From Pararhodonellum marinum (lineage in GTDB: Bacteria; Bacteroidota; Bacteroidia; Cytophagales; Cyclobacteriaceae): a DNA stretch of 64,000 bases. How positions within the stretch are numbered: the stretch's first letter is position 1; each line of letters opens with the position of its first letter. Both the position numbers and the translations under genes were made by a program. Shown here in pieces: positions 17,068 to 26,400 of this stretch. Under the pieces are notes generated by a model. It saw nothing but the letters and a program-made list of their open reading frames with translations, was not told where the DNA came from and searched no databases. The stretch covers positions 172,490 to 236,489 of the forward strand of contig NZ_JACEFJ010000009.1 of NCBI RefSeq assembly GCF_015354735.1. Direction: 5' to 3'.

Positions 17068-18435
17068 ATGAGCATTCCGAAACCCACATTGCCCAAAGGA
17101 ACCAGGGATTTTGGCCCTTTACAGATGGTCAGAAGAAACTACATTTTGGACACGATCAAGGCTACCTTTCAGCTTTTTGGCTACGAGCAACTGGAAACCC
17201 CAGCCATGGAAAACCTTTCTACACTGACAGGCAAATATGGCGATGAAGGGGATCAATTGCTTTTTAAAATACTCAACAGCGGGGATTTTATGAAGAAAGT
17301 GGAAGAGGCAGATGTTCTGGCAGGAAGTCCAGCGGTTTTATCAAAAATAGCTGAAAAAGGTCTCAGGTACGATTTGACCGTTCCTTTTGCCCGGTTTGTG
17401 GTCATGAATCGCAATGAGTTGAATTTTCCTTTCAAAAGATTCCAGATCCAACCCGTATGGCGTGCAGACCGTCCTCAGCGGGGAAGGTACCGGGAGTTTT
17501 ACCAATGCGATGCAGACGTCGTCGGTACAGACAGTCTGATCTGTGAGGCCGAAATCATCCTGATGATCAAAAAGGTATTTGCACAACTTAAGCTGAGCGA
17601 TTATTCCATCAAGGTCAACAACCGCAAAATCCTGACAGGTATTGCAGAAGTGATAGGCGCTACGGGCAAGGAAGGGGAACTATGTGTTGCGATCGACAAA
17701 CTGGATAAGATAGGTTGGGAAAAAGTGAAAGCGGAATTGGAAGAGAAAGGCTTTTCTTCAGAATCCCAGGAAAAGCTGACTCCTGTTACTGCCATTCTAG
17801 GGTCTAACAGTGAAAAGTTAAATCAACTCAGGCAATTTCTGAATCCAAGTGAAATTGGATTAAAAGGAATCGATGAACTGGAAACAGTTTTGGGCTTTCT
17901 CCATGCGCTTGGTGCGGATGAAAATCAAGTGGATGTGGATGTGTTGTTGGCAAGAGGATTATCTTATTACACCGGAGCTATTTTTGAAGTTAAAGTGCAT
18001 AACGTGAGCATTGGTTCTGTCAGCGGAGGAGGTAGATATGATAACCTTACCGGGGTCTTCGGTTTGGAAGGGGTATCGGGAGTTGGGTTTTCTTTTGGAG
18101 TTGATCGGCTTTATGATGTTCTGGAGGAGCTGGATTTGTTTCCCAAAACTCAGTTGACCGGCACGAAAGTGATGATCTGCTATTTTGATGAGGCGGGTCA
18201 AAAATTTGGTTTGGAAATCCTCTCTGCTTTGAGAGACCGTGGGATTTCGGCCGAAATCTACCCCGACCTGGCCAAAATCAAAAAGCAATTCAATTATGCC
18301 GACAAAAAAGCCGTGCCCTATGTCGTGGTTTTGGGGAGTGATGAATTGCAACAGAGAAAACTAACCCTGAAAAACATGACAAGTGGTGAGCAACAATTGA
18401 TGCGGCTTGATGAACTGATTGCTTTGCTCAGCTAA
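17068..18435 (+). CDS. hisS: Histidyl-tRNA synthetase
   Basis: A class II aminoacyl-tRNA synthetase that charges tRNA-His. I start at the ATG at 17068 because the protein then opens with MSIPKPTLPKGTRDFGP, the conserved N-terminus. Motif 2 is recognisable as QPVWRADRPQRGRYREFYQ, the histidine-binding loop as LSYYTGAIFEV, and motif 3 as GVGFSFGVDRL. An anticodon-binding domain follows (MICYFDEAG to the end, with AEIYPDLAKIKKQFNYADKK). At 455 residues it is of normal length. The gene is divergent from the small basic-protein gene with its own promoter. Confidence 0.97.
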   Translation: MSIPKPTLPKGTRDFGPLQMVRRNYILDTIKATFQLFGYEQLETPAMENLSTLTGKYGDEGDQLLFKILNSGDFMKKVEEADVLAGSPAVLSKIAEKGLRYDLTVPFARFVVMNRNELNFPFKRFQIQPVWRADRPQRGRYREFYQCDADVVGTDSLICEAEIILMIKKVFAQLKLSDYSIKVNNRKILTGIAEVIGATGKEGELCVAIDKLDKIGWEKVKAELEEKGFSSESQEKLTPVTAILGSNSEKLNQLRQFLNPSEIGLKGIDELETVLGFLHALGADENQVDVDVLLARGLSYYTGAIFEVKVHNVSIGSVSGGGRYDNLTGVFGLEGVSGVGFSFGVDRLYDVLEELDLFPKTQLTGTKVMICYFDEAGQKFGLEILSALRDRGISAEIYPDLAKIKKQFNYADKKAVPYVVVLGSDELQQRKLTLKNMTSGEQQLMRLDELIALLS

Positions 18436-18439
18436 AAAA

Positions 18440-18463
18440 AAGGAGACCAAACTTGAACTCCTT
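18440..18463. terminator. Weak hairpin after hisS
   Basis: AAGGAG pairs with CTCCTT around a 12-base loop, five bases past the hisS stop. There is no T run on the plus strand; the A run lies on the 5' side. It may attenuate weakly or act on the other strand. Confidence 0.35.
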
Positions 18464-18480
18464 AATATAATTCAACACGC

Positions 18481-18647
18481 ATGTACACAATGATGCCAGT
18501 AAAATGGTAATTCAACATAATTCTCGACAGAAAACTAAAATGTCTGCCACATCCCTGCCTGTCGAAAAGAAGGGGGATTCCGACTTCGGACTTCCGACCC
18601 GTTTGAAGAAGAATATTAGGTTACTGGGAAAGAAGGGATAACCATTT
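18481..18647 (-). repeat. Dispersed intergenic repeat, copy B (inverted)
   Basis: The reverse complement of this stretch aligns with 251-383. Conserved blocks include the tail TTGAATTACCATTTTACT plus GCATCATTGTGTACAT and the core CAAACGGGTCGGAAGTC. Copy B carries about 24 extra bases near one end (around 18607-18631). It fills most of the gap between hisS and the next minus-strand gene and encodes no protein I can support. Confidence 0.8.
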
Positions 18648-18667
18648 AATTCAAATAAACATTTTCT

Positions 18668-18949
18668 TTATGAAACTTCATGGATGGCATTGATGGGGAT
18701 GTTGATGCCGCATTTTAAGGCAACAAATTCCTGGCCTGTAGCCCAGATAGTGGTGTCAACCTGATACAAATTTTCATCAGCAGTTTCAAAAGTGATCTTG
18801 ACCTTACTTCTGACCAAATTGCCCAAAGCTTGGCCACGCATTAGGTTAGCGTAGCGTTTTTTTCGGTCTTCTGGATTAAATAGCACTTCTCTCTTGCAGA
18901 ACTTTAAATCTCTGATGGCCTCTTTTTCAATTGCTGTGATGGTTTTCAT
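18668..18949 (-). CDS. Conserved-looking 93-residue protein of unknown function
   Basis: A 93-residue soluble protein with no signal or membrane segment. The N-terminal half is basic and helical (EKEAIRDLKFCKREVLF, KKRYANLMRGQALG). The C-terminal half is beta-rich (KVKITFETADE, YQVDTTIWATGQEFVALKCG, INIPINAIHEV), a small sheet-like module with the look of short cytoplasmic Bacteroidota proteins of unknown role. I cannot assign a function. Copy B of the repeat lies directly downstream and a 362-base gap upstream. Confidence 0.65.
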   Translation of the reverse strand: MKTITAIEKEAIRDLKFCKREVLFNPEDRKKRYANLMRGQALGNLVRSKVKITFETADENLYQVDTTIWATGQEFVALKCGINIPINAIHEVS

Positions 18950-19311
18950 AGGTTATCCATTAATTTAAATTGTAACTTAATTTATTGGTTAGGCATCTCT
19001 CATAACAGGTGAACCACAACTCGGATAGTTTATCTATGAAAAAATGAAGGGAAATCCACCTAATGATTATATGATTAATCGATAAAATATGGTAAAGGTT
19101 TCGTATCTATGGTAAAAATTTCTATAAATTTTTTTTATCCAATCTATAATTTTTTATTTATGGATATGTCCAAATTTAATTCCAATTCAGTTTTGAAATT
19201 GTCCATCGTTTTACTTTCAGATTTGATTTCTATCCAAAGTCCGAGCAAAAATCCTGAGACATAATGGGGTAAATAGTTATATTTGCCATTCAATTAAATA
19301 CAGGAAAGATT
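18950..19311. other. AT-rich intergenic region
   Basis: A divergent spacer with no gene seen. TATGGTAAA occurs twice, at 19088-19096 and 19108-19116, exactly 20 bases apart, and a promoter box lies at its right end. The repeated pair is close to two helical turns apart and could be a regulator site, but nothing else supports this. Confidence 0.4.
19278..19285 (+). promoter_or_regulatory. Promoter of the YbaB gene
   Basis: TATATTTG matches TAnnTTTG, about 27 bases before the ATG at 19312. No clear -33 element. Confidence 0.45.
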
Positions 19312-19644
19312 ATGTTCGATATCATGTCTATCATGAATAAGGTGAAGGAAGCCCAGGCTAAAATCAAGGAAAAGCAAGCCAGCTTGGTTCACCTCACGGC
19401 TGAAGGTGAATCTGGCGCCGGACTGGTGAAAGTGACTGTCAACGGTCACCGACAAGTTTTAAAAATTGATTTAGATGATTCCTTGATCACACCTGACGAC
19501 AAGGACATGCTTCAGGATCTGATCGTGGCAGCGACCAACAAAGCCTTAGAGGCCATTGAGATAAACATCAAAGAGGAAATGAAGCGAGCTACAGAGGGCA
19601 TGATGCCCAATATCCCCGGAATGGATTTGGGAAGTATGTTTTGA
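19312..19644 (+). CDS. YbaB/EbfC nucleoid-associated protein
   Basis: A 110-residue member of the YbaB/EbfC family, small dimeric proteins that bind DNA with little sequence specificity. Typical features are the N-terminal helix MNKVKEAQAKIKEKQ, the central strands GAGLVKVTVNGHRQVLKIDLD, and the C-terminal helix with LIVAATNKALEAIEINIKEEM, ending in the methionine/glycine-rich MPNIPGMDLG. The gene is not next to dnaX or recR, unlike in many bacteria. Its TGA shares one base with the next gene's ATG (TGATG), so the glycosyltransferase is probably translated by coupling. Confidence 0.92.
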   Translation: MFDIMSIMNKVKEAQAKIKEKQASLVHLTAEGESGAGLVKVTVNGHRQVLKIDLDDSLITPDDKDMLQDLIVAATNKALEAIEINIKEEMKRATEGMMPNIPGMDLGSMF

Positions 19645-20651
19645 TGCAAAAAGCAGCGATTGTCATACTCAATTTCAACGGGAAGAAAATGCTGGAAAAG
19701 TTTCTCCCTGTTGCCCTAGAACACTCTTATTACCAGATCTATGTGGCAGACAATGCAAGTACGGATGGCTCCATTAATTTTTTAAAAAAACAATTTCCAG
19801 ATCTTCCCCTGATTCTTCTGGATCAGAATTTCGGTTTTAGCAAGGGATACAATGAAGCCCTTAAGCGCCTTAAAGGCCAATTCGAATATTACATTTTGCT
19901 CAATTCAGATGTCGAAGTGCCCACGGGCTGGGACAAGAAGCTACTGGAATGGATGGACCAGCATCCCGAGGCGGCAGCTTCCCAACCTAAAGTCATTTCG
20001 TATCCTAATGACCCTTACTTTGACCATGCCGGGGCAGCAGGAGGGTTTTGGGATGCATTAGGATATCCTTATTGCCGGGGTAGGATTTTGACAACCTATG
20101 AAAAAGACCAGGGGCAATATGATGATGTAATCCCTATCAATTGGGCGACAGGAGCCTGTTTTGTGGTAAGAGCTAAGGCATGGCATGAGGAAAATGGCTT
20201 TGATGACGGTTTTTTTGCCCATATGGAAGAAATTGATCTTTGCTGGAGATTTGCCAAACGCGGCTATAAAGTGTATTGCAACGGGCTTGTCAGCATCAAA
20301 CATGTAGGTGGCGCCACCTTAGCCGCTTCTAATCCCTACAAAACCTATTTGAATTTCAGGAACAGCCTATGGATGTTGTATAAAAACCTGGAACCACGGG
20401 CTTGGATTGACATCTATCGGACACGCAAAAGATATGATGCCTTGGCTTATTTTCACTTTCTGATGCAGGGCAAATGGAAACATGCTCAGGCCATTGTTAA
20501 GGCATATGCTGATTTTAGGAAAGAGCAAGAGCAGATTCAAAAGCATAGGCCTTTGGCATCAAAATTGCCAATTGCGCCCTATGGAAAACCTGTAAATTCC
20601 ATTATATTGGCCTATTATCTGAAGGGCAAGAAAGTGTTCTCCCAACTTTAA
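19644..20651 (+). CDS. Glycosyltransferase family 2
   Basis: A 335-residue GT-A glycosyltransferase. Key features are DNASTDGS at 36-43, the metal-binding NSDVE at 87-91, the WATGACFVVR loop, and EEIDLCWR, followed by a His-Gly segment (KHVGGATL). Together these resemble rhamnosyl/GlcNAc transferases of surface polysaccharide or lipid A-core pathways. There is no membrane helix in the first part, so it is probably cytoplasmic. ATG at 19644 is used rather than the overlapping TTG. Its stop codon TAA sits in a TTAA that also holds the stop of the opposite-strand PspC gene. Confidence 0.88.
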   Translation: MQKAAIVILNFNGKKMLEKFLPVALEHSYYQIYVADNASTDGSINFLKKQFPDLPLILLDQNFGFSKGYNEALKRLKGQFEYYILLNSDVEVPTGWDKKLLEWMDQHPEAAASQPKVISYPNDPYFDHAGAAGGFWDALGYPYCRGRILTTYEKDQGQYDDVIPINWATGACFVVRAKAWHEENGFDDGFFAHMEEIDLCWRFAKRGYKVYCNGLVSIKHVGGATLAASNPYKTYLNFRNSLWMLYKNLEPRAWIDIYRTRKRYDALAYFHFLMQGKWKHAQAIVKAYADFRKEQEQIQKHRPLASKLPIAPYGKPVNSIILAYYLKGKKVFSQL

Positions 20652-20866
20652 TCAAAAAGTACAGGATTGTTCATCTTTCTAAAATAGGTCCTTATTTTCA
20701 TTGTCATGGCTAAAATGACATAAACAACCAATGGAGACCCGAGGGTAAGAAAGGAAGTGTAAATGAAAAAAAGCCTGATGCTGTCAATGGGAAAATTAAG
20801 TTTTTCCCCCAATTTGGAGCAGACACCGAAAGCCCTCTCTTCAAAGAATATTTTCAGTTTTTCCAT
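20648..20866 (-). CDS. PspC-domain small membrane protein
   Basis: A 72-residue protein starting MEKLKIFFEERAFGVCSKLG. The layout of a short cytoplasmic start with GVCSKLGEKL, then one or two hydrophobic stretches (SIRLFFIYTSFLTLGSPLVVYVILAM), matches the PspC domain of envelope-stress proteins. An ATG at 20866 is preferred to a TTG one codon earlier. It is a lone gene, tail-to-tail with the glycosyltransferase, and overlaps that gene's stop codon. Confidence 0.8.
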   Translation of the reverse strand: MEKLKIFFEERAFGVCSKLGEKLNFPIDSIRLFFIYTSFLTLGSPLVVYVILAMTMKIRTYFRKMNNPVLFD

Positions 20867-20946
20867 CAAACAGTTGGTTTGGTAACGGATAAAAATAAAT
20901 AAAATAACTTGAATAATCTAATATTCAAAAATACTTGTAATTCTTT

Positions 20947-22761
20947 ATGAATCAGTTATTGAAAGTCACTTCCTTCTTTTTTCTTGCTCTTCTGGCTTCA
21001 TGTGCCTCCAAAGATTTGATGGAGAGAATGCCCAAGCAACAGATATCAGTCACCCCGGACATCTTGGAAGTTTATAGAGATACGGTCAGATTTCAGGTGG
21101 AAGCCGTCATTCCCAGGTACAGTTTACCAAAAGGGAGCGTGTATGAACTGACTCCCGAATACCACTTCAAAGGCCGTTTTGACCGGTTGGAAGGCAGCAT
21201 GAAAGTGGATGCGGATACCATAGATATGGAAAGCAGTGTCACCATGCGAGGAAATTATAAATTCCCCTTTGAGGATTTGCATGAAAAAGGGGAAATCCGA
21301 TTCAGGGCAACTTTGACAGACAAGAAAAAAGGGAAAATTTTGCATGGACTTACCGAACCCAGAGCCATAGGGGTGATCAACACACAGCGTTTGGTTCGAT
21401 TGGGGCAATTTGAGATAGATGAGCCAGTATCCAGAATAGGGGTGTTGATGGCACCAGATTATGATGATTATGCAGAAGAAGGCAGCGTCAGTTTTGATGC
21501 CCTATTTGGACTGGGAACGGATTCTCTGATTCAGGTCAGGTCTATGACACCTGGTGTTTTATCGTTAGAGTCCTTTTTGGCGGCACCCCATACCATCAAA
21601 GAGATTGCGGTGAAAGGCTATCTATCTCCCGAGGGAGAAGAAAGGGCACAGCCAAACCTTTCAACCAGAAGAGCCAAGGCTTTGGAAAACTATTTTAAAG
21701 ATCAAGTCAAAGAATACAGTTTTCAGGAAGGCCTGGGGCAAATGGCCATCAGCAGCATCCGCGGTGAGGATGAATGGGCCAGGTTCCGAGAAGTCCTACG
21801 GTATTATGATGGACTTACCTTGGAACAGAAAGATGCCTATTTCAATGCGGTGTATGAACCAGAAACCTACCGGGAGCAATTGGCCACACTACAGCGACAA
21901 CGGGGCTTTCAAAAAGTACAACAGGAAGTATTTCCAAAAATGCGCTCGGCCAAACTGGAATTTGTCATAGACAAGGAGAAAAAATCAGATCCTGAAATAG
22001 CGGTCAGAATGCGGCGCTTGCTTAAAGGGCAGGAGGTAGCCACTGGGCTATCCTCTGAGGAAATGGCCTATGCGGCTACCCTGACACCTGATTTGGATGA
22101 AAGGGAGGCCATTTATCTGCTGTTGACCCAGTATTACCCTTCCGATATGGCTTTCAATAACCTGGGCTGGGTTTACCTCAACCGGGCTAATAGAACCTTT
22201 GAACTGGCGGAGCGGTACAGGTTGGTCAATCAGGCGATCCGCGCATTTGAAAAGGCGAATGAGGCCACCGATGGGGGCATTGCAGAAGTGACCCATAACC
22301 TCGGACAGGCTTTTGTCTTGCTTGGGGATTTTCAGAGTGCCTATTTGGCCCTTTCTAAGGCAGCTGCCCTTTCCGACAGGGATTATTTTTTCGGGGTAAA
22401 CGAATCCCTCCGCGGGGCTTTGGACATCTGGAATGGGGATTACAGGCTTGCCGCCCAAAGGCTGAAGGAAGCGCCTGATACGGACATGAATCTTTTTAAT
22501 CAAGGTTTGGCTTATTTTCTGGACAAAGATTACCTCAACGCCTCCATTGCCTTTGAGGAGAGTGCGATGAGGGACCGGGAATATGGGTATTCCTTTTATG
22601 GACTTTCTCTGATTGCTGCCAGGAGCGGGAATGAAGAAGCTCTTTATGAGTTTTTGCCCAAGGCTGTCAAATACAGCACCATCCTAAAACAAAGAGCTGC
22701 TCAGGATCTGGAATTCAGGCCTTATTTCGGAAAAGAAGGTTTTCGGGAGGCGATTCGGTAA
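20947..22761 (+). CDS. Lipoprotein with OmpA-like segment and TPR-type repeats
   Basis: A 604-residue predicted lipoprotein with LLASC lipobox and lipid-modified Cys19. Residues about 35-150 are beta-rich. Around 200-240 lies a stretch, VKGYLSPEGEERAQ then LSTRRAKALENYF, that resembles the OmpA C-terminal peptidoglycan-binding motif, in which a Gly-x-x-x-x-x-Gly segment precedes the LSxxRAxAV helix. From about 385 to the end the sequence is alpha-helical with tetratricopeptide-like units (NNLGWVYLNRANRTFELAE, HNLGQAFVLLGDFQSAYLAL, FNQGLAYFLDKDYLNASIAF). Such proteins may tether the outer membrane to the wall or form assembly scaffolds. Function is unknown. It is transcribed alone. Confidence 0.75.
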   Translation: MNQLLKVTSFFFLALLASCASKDLMERMPKQQISVTPDILEVYRDTVRFQVEAVIPRYSLPKGSVYELTPEYHFKGRFDRLEGSMKVDADTIDMESSVTMRGNYKFPFEDLHEKGEIRFRATLTDKKKGKILHGLTEPRAIGVINTQRLVRLGQFEIDEPVSRIGVLMAPDYDDYAEEGSVSFDALFGLGTDSLIQVRSMTPGVLSLESFLAAPHTIKEIAVKGYLSPEGEERAQPNLSTRRAKALENYFKDQVKEYSFQEGLGQMAISSIRGEDEWARFREVLRYYDGLTLEQKDAYFNAVYEPETYREQLATLQRQRGFQKVQQEVFPKMRSAKLEFVIDKEKKSDPEIAVRMRRLLKGQEVATGLSSEEMAYAATLTPDLDEREAIYLLLTQYYPSDMAFNNLGWVYLNRANRTFELAERYRLVNQAIRAFEKANEATDGGIAEVTHNLGQAFVLLGDFQSAYLALSKAAALSDRDYFFGVNESLRGALDIWNGDYRLAAQRLKEAPDTDMNLFNQGLAYFLDKDYLNASIAFEESAMRDREYGYSFYGLSLIAARSGNEEALYEFLPKAVKYSTILKQRAAQDLEFRPYFGKEGFREAIR

Positions 22762-22851
22762 GGGTTTTTATGCTGAATTTATGGAAATTTGCGCCCAATA
22801 TTATAGAATCTGCCTGAAGGCGATATTGATAAATACTGGGTGGATGTTAAG

Positions 22852-22897
22852 ATATTGGGATATTACTCCATAAAGTCCCCAATATTTTATTTTTTGG
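22852..22897 (+). terminator. Possible terminator after the TPR lipoprotein gene
   Basis: ATATTGGG and CCCAATAT form an 8-bp stem with an 18-base loop, followed by TTTTATTTTTT. The long loop makes it a weak case. Confidence 0.4.
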
Positions 22898-22906
22898 CCG
22901 TTTAAA

Positions 22907-22925
22907 GGTAAACTGGTAGTTTACC
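22907..22925. promoter_or_regulatory. 19-bp perfect palindrome, candidate operator
   Basis: GGTAAACT-GGT-AGTTTACC is a perfect 8-bp inverted repeat around a 3-base centre, flanked by TTTAAA and ATTTAA. Its shape fits a dimeric helix-turn-helix repressor such as the LacI family. It lies 528 bases before susC and 145 after the previous gene, so its target is not certain. Confidence 0.4.
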
Positions 22926-23354
22926 GATTTAACATCAGAAAATGAATTTTTTCATTTCGGTTTTTTTCTTGCATTCAAATTGAACATTCTTCTACAGAAA
23001 TTGCGTGTGGACAATGGATGGAATTGACTTTATTTACAAAATTTAATTTTTTGTTCAAAGGATTGATCTTCCTTAATTTTTTAGAAAAAGGTATTTGTGC
23101 ATTATTTATTGTTTTTAGATTAGGTATTAGAGGAAAAATTTTTGTATAATTGTTTTTGACAAAACGTTATTGAAAAAACCCTCAATAAATGTATAATTTA
23201 CACTTAAAAATAATTGATAGTCAAAATTTAATTTTGTGTCAATTGTATGATTTTTTTATAGTGAAAAATTAAAAACAAAATGTCAAACCTTAAAAAATAG
23301 CACTATGTAAAGAAAAACTAAAAAAACCTATTGATGAATAGTATTGTGATCGGT

Positions 23355-23374
23355 AAGCCTAAGGGCTTTTTTCT
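23355..23374 (+). terminator. Hairpin with T run in the susC leader
   Basis: AAGCC and GGCTT form a 5-bp stem with a 4-base loop, running into TTTTTTCTT, about 80 bases before the susC start. It could act as a leader attenuator but the stem is short. Confidence 0.3.
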
Positions 23375-23453
23375 TAGAAAATGGTTTCAATCGTTTGCAT
23401 TGTGTTTGAAGCCTGTTTAAAATCAAACAAATACCCAATTTAATCAGAGTTCT

Positions 23454-26400
23454 ATGAAAGAATTTTACAAAAAGCTAAGTGTGCTTTTAGTACTCTTGCT
23501 GTTTTCCAGTGCCATGGTTTTGGCACAGAGAACCGTAACCGGCCAGATTACCGATGAATTCGGTGAAGGCCTGCCTGGCGTTACGGTATTGTTGAAAGGT
23601 ACCACTACCGGTACCGCAACTGACATTGAAGGCAATTATTCCCTCAATGTACCCAGCAATGAAAGCATATTGGTCTTCTCCTTTGTTGGCTATCTCAATA
23701 AAGAAGAAGTCGTGGGAAACCGGACCATAGTCAGTGTGGCTATGAATCCGGATGTTCAGACCCTATCCGAAATGGTGGTCACTGGTTATGCCGTGCAGGA
23801 GAGAAAGGACATTACCGGTGCAGTAGCGACAGTCAAGTCAGAAGATCTAATGGCGGTACCTTCCGCGACAGTAGAAAATCAGCTTCAAGGCCGGTTGGCA
23901 GGGGTGAATGTGGTCAGTTCAGGTCAGCCTGGACAGGGTTCCCAAGTCAGGATCAGGGGTTTTGGATCATTTAGTAACAATGCACCCCTTTATGTAGTGG
24001 ATGGAGTACAGACCTTTGATATCTCTACCCTGAATCCCAATGATGTTGAAAACATCACGGTATTGAAAGATGCAGGTGCTGCTTCCATTTATGGATCGAG
24101 GGCTGCCAATGGGGTAATTCTGGTGACTACGAAAAAAGGTCAAAAAGGAGCAGTAAGGATTGATTACAATGGATTTTATGGGGTTCAGGATCCCGGAAGA
24201 GGCTTTACCAATCTTTTGGATACCCAAGGCATGGCAGACCTTCAATGGTTGGTATTTGCCAATGGTCCATCTGATACAGAGAACCATGCTCAATACGGGA
24301 CATGGACCCGTGGAGGTCCGGGACCAAGGATTCCCGACTATATTGTTCCGGCAGGTGCCATGGAAGGAGATCCCCGGGTTAATCCAGACAATTACTTCCT
24401 GGATTTAAATAACTTAGGTGCTACCAATCAAATTGTAAGGGCAAACCAAGTGGGTACCAATTGGTTTGATGAAGTAACCCGTCAGGCACCGATTCAAAAC
24501 CATGATTTTACTTTTGCAGGTGGGGGTGAAAATTCCCGATTCCTTGCAGGATTGAACTACTTTGAGCAACAGGGGATTATACTCGAAACTTTTTCCAAAA
24601 GATATTCTGTCCGTTTAAACTCAGAGTTTGATGTGGGAAAAGCAAAAAGAGTAAGAGTAGGGGAGAACCTGCAGGTCAGTTACCGACAAAACCGGGGAAT
24701 CACTGGAGGCAACCAAAGTGAAGGCAATGCGATTTCCATGGTCTACCGGATACAGCCTATTATTCCAGTAAGGGATATTATGGGGAATTATGCCGGTACT
24801 CGAGCGGAAACAACAGGAAATGGTCAAAACCCGGTAGCCAATCAGGAGCGAACCAGAGACAATGACGCCTTTGATACCAGAATATTGGGTAACGTTTATT
24901 TAGAGGCTGATCTAACCCCTGACCTTACTTTCAGGACCAGTATGGGTGGTTCTTTGCAAAATGGCTATTTCTACAATTTCAATTATCAGACTTATGAAAG
25001 GTCAGAAAACGTAGCTACTAATTCGCTTAATGAAGGCGGTTTTTTCAATTCTGATTGGATATGGACCAATACCTTGACTTATCAGAAGCAATTTGACAAG
25101 CACCGAATAACTGCTGTAGGAGGATATGAGTCTTTAAAGTTTGACATGGGAAGAAATAATCTTGGAATTAGAGGAAACTATTTTTCCCTTGATCCAAATT
25201 TCTGGACGCTAGCGAATGGTGCAAGTATCATTCAGGCTACTTCAGGAGCCAATACCCCCACCACCTTGGTATCTCAGTTTTTAAGAGCGGATTATGGCTA
25301 TGATGACAGGTATTTCCTAAGTGCTACGGTCAGAAGAGATGGTTCTTCCCGGTTCAGGGATCAATTCGGTGTTTTCCCATCTGTTACAGCAGGTTGGAGG
25401 TTATCTGGAGAGAATTTTCTGGCAGGCTCCAGTTTCATTACAGATCTGAAATTAAGAGGGGGATATGGTACCATGGGAAATCAGCAGGCACTTTCCCCAC
25501 AAAATCAGTTTTTTCTTTTTGCAGGTGCGCAAAATGCCTCTTTTTATGACATAGCAGGGACCAATACCAGTTCTGCTCAAGGTTTCAGGCCAACCCGGAT
25601 CGGTAACCCTGATGCAAGATGGGAAAGATCAGTCAATACCAATATTGGTTTGGATGGAGCTTTCTGGGATGGTAAATTCGAATTTTTCCTGGATTGGTAT
25701 AATAGAGAAAATGTAGATTTACTCTTTGATCCTCCATTGCCAGGAACTGCAGGTGCTGCTGCTGTGCCATTTGTCAACATTGCCAGGATGAGAAATACAG
25801 GGGTAGATGCACAGGTGATTTACAGGACTCAGTTTGCAAGGGATTGGAGGTTTGAAGGAAACTTGACCTTTACTACATTCAACAATGAAATTCTGGAAAT
25901 TGCAGAAGGACAAAATGAATTTTTCCGAGGAGGAGGTTCCCGTTTTGGTACGCTTACCATCAATAGAATAGGGGAGTCTGTGGGATCCTTCTTTGGCTAT
26001 CAGGTACAGGGGCTTTTTCAATCACAGGAAGAAATCAATGGCGCAGCCACGCAGGAAGATGCTGCCCCAGGCAGGTTCCGATATGTGGATGCGAATGGAG
26101 ACGGCGATATCAGTCCTGCTGACAGGGTGATTTTGGGAAGTCCTATTCCGGATTTCACTGCCGGTTTAAACCTTTCTTTTGGTTATAAGAACTGGGATTT
26201 CAGTACCTTCCTGTTTGCCTCAGTGGGTAATGATATTTATAATTATACCAAATGGTGGACGGATTTCTGGCCTTCTTTCCAAGGTGGAAAAAGCATAGAT
26301 GCACTCAATAACAGTTGGTTGCCATCCAGACCCAATGCCACGACGCCAATTGCTGAAAATGTCAGTAATTTCAGTACCAATACGCAATCTACTTCCTATT

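Larger units (their letters stand above)
22762..23453. other. Long AT-rich leader region before susC
   Basis: A 692-base non-coding region. It holds a terminator-like inverted repeat at 22852-22885, a perfect palindrome at 22907-22925, a promoter-like TAATTTTG at 23229-23236, and a small hairpin with a T run at 23355-23372. I see no open frame worth calling. Long leaders of this type are common before SusC genes. Confidence 0.6.
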
